Shown: piece by piece, positions 9,730-14,792 of the stretch | Position numbering within the stretch: the stretch's first letter is position 1 | Layout: each line of letters begins with the position of its first letter | Assembly: GCA_023853785.1 (NCBI GenBank) | Contig: JAJIRX010000739.1 | Location: 1 to 14,792, forward strand | Reading direction: 5' to 3' | Length of the DNA: 14,792 nt | From: Psilocybe azurescens | Taxonomy: Eukaryota > Basidiomycota > Agaricomycetes > Agaricales > Agrocybaceae | Program-made: the position numbers and the translations under genes | The notes under the pieces: generated by a model | Seen by the model: only the letters and a program-made list of their open reading frames with translations | Told to the model about the DNA's origin: nothing | Database searches by the model: none

Positions 9730-9910
9730 AACGAGACAAGCGTAGATAAGAAAGAACTAGCTTGATGGGCCGTTTCCACCGTGATTTGTGGCCAAGTAGA
9801 AACGGTAGTTACTAGAGATGTGCCAATGTAGTCAAGACGCGTTCAAGTTTCAAGCTCAGCATGTTCCACAATTAGCAAATTCCAGCAAAGCCACCTCCTG
9901 GCATGCCACC
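9730..9910. promoter_or_regulatory. Short divergent promoter region between ARP1 and the Cys-rich membrane protein gene
   Basis: Only 181 bp separate the two ATGs, so the two genes probably share a bidirectional promoter. It contains an inverted repeat, CCGTTTC (9770-9776) with GAAACGG (9799-9805), a possible regulatory or structural site. No TATA box is evident. Confidence 0.4.
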
Positions 9911-10023
9911 ATGATCCGCTCTAAACTGGTGTTCTTGCCACACGTTCTATTCGTTCTTTTGGCACTATTGGTATATCATATACTACGTCTGAATCAAACA
10001 CTATTGACGAATCTTTCTAGGCG

Positions 10024-10032
10024 TCTGTTGAG
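10024..10032. repeat. Target-site duplication, left copy (TCTGTTGAG)
   Basis: Nine bases directly abutting the left inverted repeat, identical to 10779-10787 that abut the right one. Within the gene they encode Ser-Val-Glu of the signal-peptide end. Confidence 0.85.
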
Positions 10033-10778
10033 AACTGTCCTTGCTCTCCCACCGTCTCACATTTTCAGTTACACGTGATGTGTCAGAGATCACTGATTTG
10101 CCTTATTTGGTAATCGCACGACTGAGCAGTGGGACATCGCCTATGTGTGCGCTCAAGGACACGCTTATATGTGTTCTCAAGCAATCTGACCTACACTAAC
10201 CCCCTGGCTCATAATGAGCCTTAATTTACATCTCCTATACCTTACAAAAAGACCCCTAGATATATAAGTTTGTCGCTCTCTATGTTTTGAGCACTAGTAG
10301 ATACAATAGTGCAGAGTGGTGTACATCTACACCTGTGCGTCTTAGCCCATGTTTGCTTATTGCACAATAATAAAAGATTCAAAGAAAAAAATATACACTA
10401 ACCACCTAACATAACCAGCCACACTAACTCTGTAACCTAACTGAGAATATGCTACTGCATTGAGAGAAATGGATACCTAAGCCCTAGCTCTAACCTCCTA
10501 TGCCCTACATAACTATTCAACAATGCCTAACATAGCTAAGGCAGTATTAAAAATACTTATGGCAATTGGGAAATTGTCTTAAGTATGAAAACATAAAAAA
10601 TAAACAATAAAATGCATTCACTGAGAATTGAACCATCGAGCACACGTCAAATAACTTGGATCAATAACCACTCTACCTAACCGGCATTTACTGTCAACGG
10701 TTATAAGTAATTATCTACCCTTAAATTGTACATATTTCCTTTTAAGGAATGTGAGACGGTGGGAGAGGAACGCCAGTT
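10033..10778. mobile_element. 746-bp non-autonomous DNA transposon with 31-bp TIRs and 9-bp TSD (Mutator-like)
   Basis: Left terminus 10033-10063 and right terminus 10748-10778 are inverted repeats matching at 28 of 31 positions; the inner 20 bases, CTCTCCCACCGTCTCACATT, are identical. Outside each end is TCTGTTGAG (10024-10032 and 10779-10787), so the element ends are defined to the base. A 9-bp duplication is typical of Mutator-like elements, though terminal bases AACTG do not name a known family that I recognise. The interior is AT-rich, has no credible transposase frame, and carries a degenerate tRNA-like sequence at about 10615-10685 on the minus strand. The element must be moved in trans. 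It lies in the coding sequence of the gene at 9911-11467. Confidence 0.88.
10615..10685 (-). repeat. Degenerate tRNA-like sequence with Pol III A- and B-box matches
   Basis: On the minus strand a D-arm-like TAGGTAGAGTGGTTA (10679-10665) is followed about 30 bp later by a B-box-like GGTTCAATTC (10634-10625), the spacing of an internal tRNA promoter. The T stem and acceptor stem pair poorly and I cannot fold a proper anticodon arm, so this is not a working tRNA. It may be a decayed tRNA or the head of a tRNA-derived SINE captured by the element around it. Confidence 0.45.
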
Positions 10779-10787
10779 TCTGTTGAG
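10779..10787. repeat. Target-site duplication, right copy (TCTGTTGAG)
   Basis: Exact repeat of 10024-10032, directly outside the right inverted repeat. The sequence after it, GCCGGTTGG, continues the host reading frame (Ala-Gly-Trp). Confidence 0.85.
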
Positions 10788-11467
10788 GCCGGTTGGAAGA
10801 AATGGGAAGCAACCAATTTCTGTAAATGTGAGAGGGTTGTTTTCTCAAGATACTTTGTGTCCATTGTTTAATTTCAACTGTCTCTTATAGGCATCTGCTT
10901 CCAGACAAGCTCCTTGATCTTGACTTTAAATATACCCGATAATCCATCCCAGCCCTGTCTATCCTGCACAAAACAATGGTGCTTGAATCAAAATCTGCCC
11001 ATTTGCGCTGGAGCCTCGGTGGGCAATACAAATCCAGACACAGCGACAGGAAAGGAGGGTACTGTTGAGGCCAGATGTTTCCGTACGATCCCCGTTCTTC
11101 CTCGTGGATCATCTCACTAAATTTTATGTCCAGAACGCTGACTCTCCCTCGGAGACCAGCTGGTGGTGACTTTGTTCCTGCTGACGGTATTGGCTCCTGC
11201 TTGGCGCTGGTATCAAGACCCGCATGCTGAAGGCTGGCATAACTGCGGAGGTGCCTTGGAATCGCAGGAATACCAACACAAGGTGGTGGGAAGTGAGTCT
11301 GGCACAGAATCATTTAAACCCATTCGCAGCAACTAATTATCACAAATAAATAGCCTTGGATTCCGCGTCGAGATGAGCCTGACGGTCCTCTTGGACTAAC
11401 TCGTTTTGGGAGAACAGCTGTGCCTGCAGATATACGAGGAGGATATGGACCAGTTTCTGATAATTAA

Positions 11468-12171
11468 TCTTGAATGTTTTCACGGTTCACGGATTCTGGT
11501 CTTACATGTACTGTAATTTTAGTTACGAGTCCTATTACGTAGTAATAGACTCGTTCTTTAACCAGGGACCCCTGCTGTTGTCACAAAATCTATCTTCGAT
11601 AACGTGATTTATTTTATAACGTGATGTGACCTTGTAACATTAAGCACGTGTTACTCAAAAAAGTGGCACCAACCGACCGATATGATACGATAACGATAAA
11701 TAATAATATATTAATTTTTTTGCGGCATGTGTTATAATCGCTGATTGGCTGATGTTGACAAATTGATTGATTAGGAGATCAGAAGGGGATAGAAGGCCCG
11801 AAAGTATTTCCTCTTTAGTTAATGTTTTCACGTGATATTTATATTTAAATCCGGTCATATTTGGCCGCTCGGTTATTTCCGCTTCTATTGGTGGCACGAG
11901 GATATAGCCTTAGGCTCAAACATTTTTCTTTTATGGATTGTATTGCACGTGGTGATTGTAGTCGCTTGGTTGACTCCAAATATTTTTTGCAGCGTGGGGC
12001 TATACAGACACATGAGGGAAATCTGTTTCTTTCTTTCTCTTTCCTTCCCCATCATTGTTGTCTCCCCATTGCCCTTGGGATATGTCTGCTTATTTTCTTG
12101 CATGTCTTTCTACAGTTTTATACTCTTGTTGGTGTTGATATGCAGTCCTACATAGTGTATATCCTTACTCA
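11468..12171. other. Gene-free AT-rich stretch at the edge of the repeat tract
   Basis: No gene recognised. It contains an imperfect hairpin at about 11524-11549, a direct repeat TAACGTGAT (11600-11608, 11617-11625), and CACGTG cores near 11645, 11830 and 11947. The two overlapping hydrophobic open frames at 11832-12187 have no family features. CpG is still present up to about 11995 and then almost vanishes. Confidence 0.5.
11524..11549. repeat. Imperfect hairpin
   Basis: CGAGT-C-CTATTAC, loop GTA, then GTAATAG-ACTCG: a 12-bp stem with one bulged C. Possible relic of a foldback element or a structured 3' region. No function assigned. Confidence 0.45.
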
Positions 12172-12425
12172 GCATTACAAAAAGTGACTGAGCACTGCAT
12201 GACATACATATTAAAACTCTTCATTGACATGTTTGTTCACTCACAATTTTGAGTGAACAAAGAAATGTAGAACTTCAAAAATTATAGATAATAAAGAATA
12301 TATATACATGAGTGCTTCAGCAAATTTAGAAAGGTATATGACCATCCTTTGTTTTTAAAATAGCCTTAACATGAATATCCATTGTGAATATAAAATCACA
12401 TGGTGCTCAGTCACTTTTGTAATGC
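12172..12425. mobile_element. About 254-bp MITE-like element with 23/24-bp terminal inverted repeats
   Basis: Left end 12172-12195 starts GCATTACAAAAAGTGACTGA and right end 12403-12425 ends TCAGTCACTTTTGTAATGC. They are perfect inverted repeats over 23 bases apart from one extra A in the left arm. Each arm contains TA just inside (GCAT-TA-CAAAA), so a Tc1/mariner-type miniature element inserted at TA is possible, but I see no clear target duplication outside. The interior holds another perfect 11-bp hairpin, TTGTTCACTCA/TGAGTGAACAA (12233-12260). No coding frame. Confidence 0.6.
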
Positions 12426-12578
12426 CAAGTAGCTGTTTGATCTGACTACAGTTTAGCAGTGTTTTGGTGCAACATATTATTAGTCTTTTGTGTCATCAGT
12501 CAATAATTTCATATAGTCCTTACATGTATAACTGGCTTCTGTGTATATTGATAGTATCATTTGTTGATAAATCTGGAC

Positions 12579-12731
12579 CTAGAGAACAGATAATGTATCT
12601 CAGTCTAAAATAAGAGCAAGTTATGCCATTGATATGTATCTAGAGAACAGATAATGTATCTACTAATCTATCAGTTCTACTGCAAACGGTACATATAAAA
12701 TGGGATGCACCTCTGTCTAAAATAAGAGCAA
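12579..12731. repeat. Two interleaved short direct repeats (22 bp and 17 bp)
   Basis: The 22-bp unit starting CTAGAGAACAGATA occurs at 12579 and 12640; the 17-bp unit GTCTAAAATAAGAGCAA occurs at 12603 and 12715. The order A-B-A-B with unequal spacing suggests an old partial duplication followed by divergence. Confidence 0.7.
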
Positions 12732-12750
12732 CTGAGGTATGTTACATACA

Positions 12751-12773
12751 GGGGAGATATTATATATCTCCCC
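12751..12773. repeat. Perfect 10-bp hairpin with 3-nt loop
   Basis: GGGGAGATAT, loop TAT, ATATCTCCCC. It stands out in an AT-rich stretch; possibly an element end or a cruciform-forming site. Function unknown. Confidence 0.6.
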
Positions 12774-13743
12774 ATAGAATAAAGGTCTATAGTCTACATA
12801 AAATAAAGGGGTGAAGGGGGATAATGGAATGACGGTGGAATAAAAGCAAACAGCATCTAAGGCGCCTTTGTCATGCCGGTGAATTCTCAACATTATTTAC
12901 TGCTACTGTCTACAAAAAAATAGTATTTGTAAGTCTCATTCCAAGTCTATAGTTGTTATGATTTATATAATGATTGGTGTATTGATCCTTGAATACATGC
13001 TTTAAGATGTATCTGAACACTTAGATAAGATTGAATTTATCCTAAGTAAGATATCTAGTAGCATAATGGGTATCTCTAGACCTATGAAATAGATTGAGTA
13101 GTAAAAATAAAGGTGGTCCTTCAGAGGGTGATTCAGCTGTAAGTGTAATGTTTTGTGCAATTTGCGGTTCAGAAGCTTGAAACTTTAATGAGTTCAAGTT
13201 TTATGAATATCTTGTGAAAGTTCACACAAAGAATGGGTAGTAAAATGAATTAAGATTCTTCTGGCCTCATTTGAACTCTCTTAAATACAGGAAAATATTT
13301 CTACAACTGTCAAGCATATTCTGTAAAGTTCTACACTACTAGTTTGTTATCTGGCCAAGGACTGATGCTTGTTTTATTCTAAGTGGACTCTGCAATGCTC
13401 AGTTATTGGAGATGCTTAAACAGGCATTGTTTCCTTCTGCAATCTTGCTATTCATATTTAAGAGGAAATCACATGTAGTTTCAAGAAAAAGAAAGTATCC
13501 ACTATCTAGATGGATTAATTAACTACCTAAATGTGTATTGTACAGCCGATTTGGTCAGTTCTTTAAGAGAAGAGAATGAAACAGTCTTGAGCTGGAATTT
13601 TGGAATGAGGGCAAAGGGATCTACAGAATGCAAATATACTATAACAATAGTGCTATATGCACATTAAATTATATGTAGTGCTACATGTCAAATATATAAT
13701 GTTGATTGTAATAGTTGACATGTGTTACCTATATGGGCACTGT

Positions 13744-14267
13744 TCAGCTGCTGATGAATATGTGTTCCATGCTGTGGTACATGTTCTTCTCTTCATCAAA
13801 TACTCTCTTTCTTTTGATGATAATCTTCTTCTGCATTGTCTTCAGTGAGTCTGCTTCATGTTTCTGATTGGATTTGTTTTGATATCATTGTATAGCAATA
13901 CAATTTGTTTCAATGTGAGGCCATAGAAGTTTACCTTCTCTTCTATCAATGTCAATGCCTTTAGCACAATGTTTATTGATGCAGTATTGTCCTTGTTCAC
14001 ATATGCTACAAAGGACATAGTGACCCATACTATGTCTCCAGTCTTAAATGCCACTGGTTTGACATGTTTCATGCTGTTATGTGGTGAGTATCTTTTTATC
14101 ATCTTTGGTTTTCTTGTTACATGCCATGAATGCAGTTGCTTGACAAACACCATATGGTAGTTGTCATCCTGTCAACAATGTCTTCAGCTAGTGGATAATG
14201 TTTTGTTAATATAATAGCACAAACTTACATTGAATTCTGACATTGCAGTTGATTCTTTCACATTGTG
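13744..14267 (-). CDS. 3' part of an agaricomycete repeat-associated gene (GDIV--SF motif protein), partial
   Basis: Three minus-strand exons join cleanly: a left part up to 14229 (in frame from at least 14267, upstream end uncertain), 14168-13935, and 13839-13744 with TGA at the end. Introns are 60 bp (GTAAGT donor) and 95 bp. The product contains STAMSEFN, DDNYHMVFVKQLHSW, IKRYSP, PVAFKTGDIVWVTMSFVAY, IVLKALTLIEEK and the basic-acidic end KRKRVFDEEKN. I recall many mushroom hypothetical proteins with the block ALSEFN, a GDIVE-Q-SFV motif, LRALTLLD and a KRK-VYDEE tail, often multicopy and near mobile elements; function unknown. The family match is from memory and moderate. The frame is open, yet codons are AT-rich, every Arg codon is AGA and there is no CpG, unlike all genes to the left. 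The 5' part was not found with confidence. Confidence 0.5.
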
Positions 14268-14792
14268 CTGTATCTGTGTTACACCTGCCCAATGTGGCCT
14301 TGGCCTCTATCAAGTCATGCTGGGTCCATGGACTGTGGTTGTTGTCTTGATGTTTGTATTGTTTGTGATTCTGTCATGTATATGTTGCTATATTATATGA
14401 CACCTTTGTTTTTCTTCTTTTAACCTTCCTTACTGTGAACAATGAAACTTGTTGTATTCAAACTTGATATTATGTCCTCAGTATTGACTATATTTCTTAT
14501 ATTCTGTAGTATCTTGCACTGCTTTGTATCTCTTTTTTTTCTGTTCTTTGGACTTTGATATATTGTTCACTCCATAATTGAATAGACATTTTGGCAGGTG
14601 ACTATTTCTTTCTGTAATGTTTGGTTGTGCCTAACAAGAATATTTGTTAGTGTTTCAGCATATTTTTGAAATCTGTATAGTCCTATTGCTGTGATCTGTA
14701 ACTAATGTGTTATGCTCTACTAATGATACTATTTGCCAGGACAAATACATTAATAACCAGTCTGTTTCTTTTCTAAGTCAATGACTGCTATA
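14268..14792. other. AT-rich, CpG-free sequence to the right edge
   Basis: It may hold 5' exons of the minus-strand gene; a short segment reading PWTQHDLIEAKATLGR on the minus strand (about 14331-14284) is suggestive but in a different frame from the next exon and not supported by clear splice sites. Nothing else recognised. Confidence 0.4.

Larger units (their letters stand above)
9911..11467 (+). pseudogene. Cys-rich signal-peptide membrane protein gene, interrupted by a transposable element
   Basis: ATG at 9911 in a perfect GCCACCATG context starts MIRSKLVFLPHVLFVLLALL. After a 50-bp intron (9971-10020) comes ASVE, then a 746-bp element (10033-10778), then AGWKKWEATNFCKC from 10788. An intron at 10828-10890 follows, then CFQTSSLILTLN, PCLSCTKQWCLNQNLPICAG, DTATGKEGTVEARCF. 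An intron from 11086 leads to DQLVVTLFLLTVL (a membrane helix), GAGIKTRMLKAGITAEVPWN, an intron at 11293-11353, and the tail PWIPRRDEPDGPLGLTRFGR to TAA at 11467. I recall fungal homologues with the pattern NFCKC-CF, C--C---C---LPIC, CFQRDS and a C-terminal helix; function unknown. Further lesions: an in-frame TGA (or paired indels) at 11139-11141 and a frame change at 11192-11194. Without splicing across the element, the product is about 50 residues ending at 10111. Confidence 0.75.
12426..13743. repeat. AT-rich, CpG-poor repeat tract without genes
   Basis: No credible coding region. Direct repeats: CTAGAGAACAGATAATGTATC plus T at 12579-12600 and 12640-12661 (61-bp period), and GTCTAAAATAAGAGCAA at 12603-12619 and 12715-12731. 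Perfect hairpin GGGGAGATAT-TAT-ATATCTCCCC at 12751-12773. Inverted repeat ACATGTCAA/TTGACATGT at 13683-13691 and 13715-13723, just after the stop codon of the minus-strand gene. It looks like nested and decayed mobile-element debris. Confidence 0.5.

Noticed and set aside
10033..10778. Working tRNA gene or autonomous transposon within the element
   Set aside because: The tRNA-like segment does not fold into proper T and acceptor stems, and there is no transposase frame in the interior.
10885..11313. 142-aa open frame on the minus strand
   Set aside because: Antisense to the Cys-rich exons of the interrupted gene, which have family motifs and splice sites; the minus frame has none.
11832..12187. 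Two overlapping hydrophobic open frames of about 107 residues
   Set aside because: They result from T-rich sequence; no signal, motif or splice support, and two frames overlap in the same DNA.
12579..12731. CRISPR-like or satellite array
   Set aside because: Only two copies of each repeat unit, with unequal spacing, in a eukaryotic genome.

Overview
The window is eukaryotic and fungal, most likely from an agaricomycete basidiomycete. The genes are cut by many very short GT-AG introns (mostly 46-63 bp). They encode eukaryotic housekeeping proteins (PP2A scaffold subunit, ribosomal protein S24, the dynactin actin-related protein Arp1) together with fungal secreted proteins (a PriA/CPL1-type protein and a Kex2-processed small secreted protein). 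Genus cannot be decided from the sequence alone. All exon models below were built by hand from frame continuity, splice signals and recalled family conservation.

Layout: (1) 3-1913 +, PP2A regulatory subunit A, cut at the 5' edge. (2) 2944-3757 +, PriA-like secreted Cys-rich protein. (3) 4319-5151 +, small secreted protein with a Kex2 site. (4) 6248-5478 -, small multipass membrane protein resembling the Tic20/DUF4870 group. (5) 7253-7927 +, ribosomal protein S24. (6) 9729-8158 -, Arp1 (centractin). (7) 9911-11467 +, a Cys-rich, signal-peptide-bearing membrane protein gene broken by a transposon. (8) About 12000-14792, an AT-rich, almost CpG-free tract with inverted and direct repeats and, on the minus strand, the 3' part of a repeat-associated agaricomycete gene.

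Two points stand out. First, a 746-bp non-autonomous element with 31-bp terminal inverted repeats (28/31 identical) and a perfect 9-bp target duplication (TCTGTTGAG) sits inside the signal-peptide region of gene 7. Removing it with one copy of the duplication restores the frame across the junction. The element carries a degenerate tRNA-like sequence. Second, from about 12000 to the right edge I count only about six CpG dinucleotides, and none after 13547, while the genes to the left are rich in CpG. This is the footprint expected of long-term cytosine methylation of repeat DNA.

A third, technical point: five otherwise conserved genes (2-6) each need one or more extra bases in short homopolymer runs to stay in frame, including the S24 and Arp1 genes. 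The simplest reading is systematic homopolymer under-calling in the assembly, so these are annotated as genes, not pseudogenes. Gene 7 is different, because it has a real insertion and further lesions.

Genes 1, 5 and 6 are unlinked housekeeping functions (phosphatase scaffold, translation, dynein/dynactin transport). Genes 2 and 3 are adjacent secretory-pathway products. Genes 4/5 and 6/7 are divergent pairs that could share promoters; 3/4 and 5/6 are convergent.
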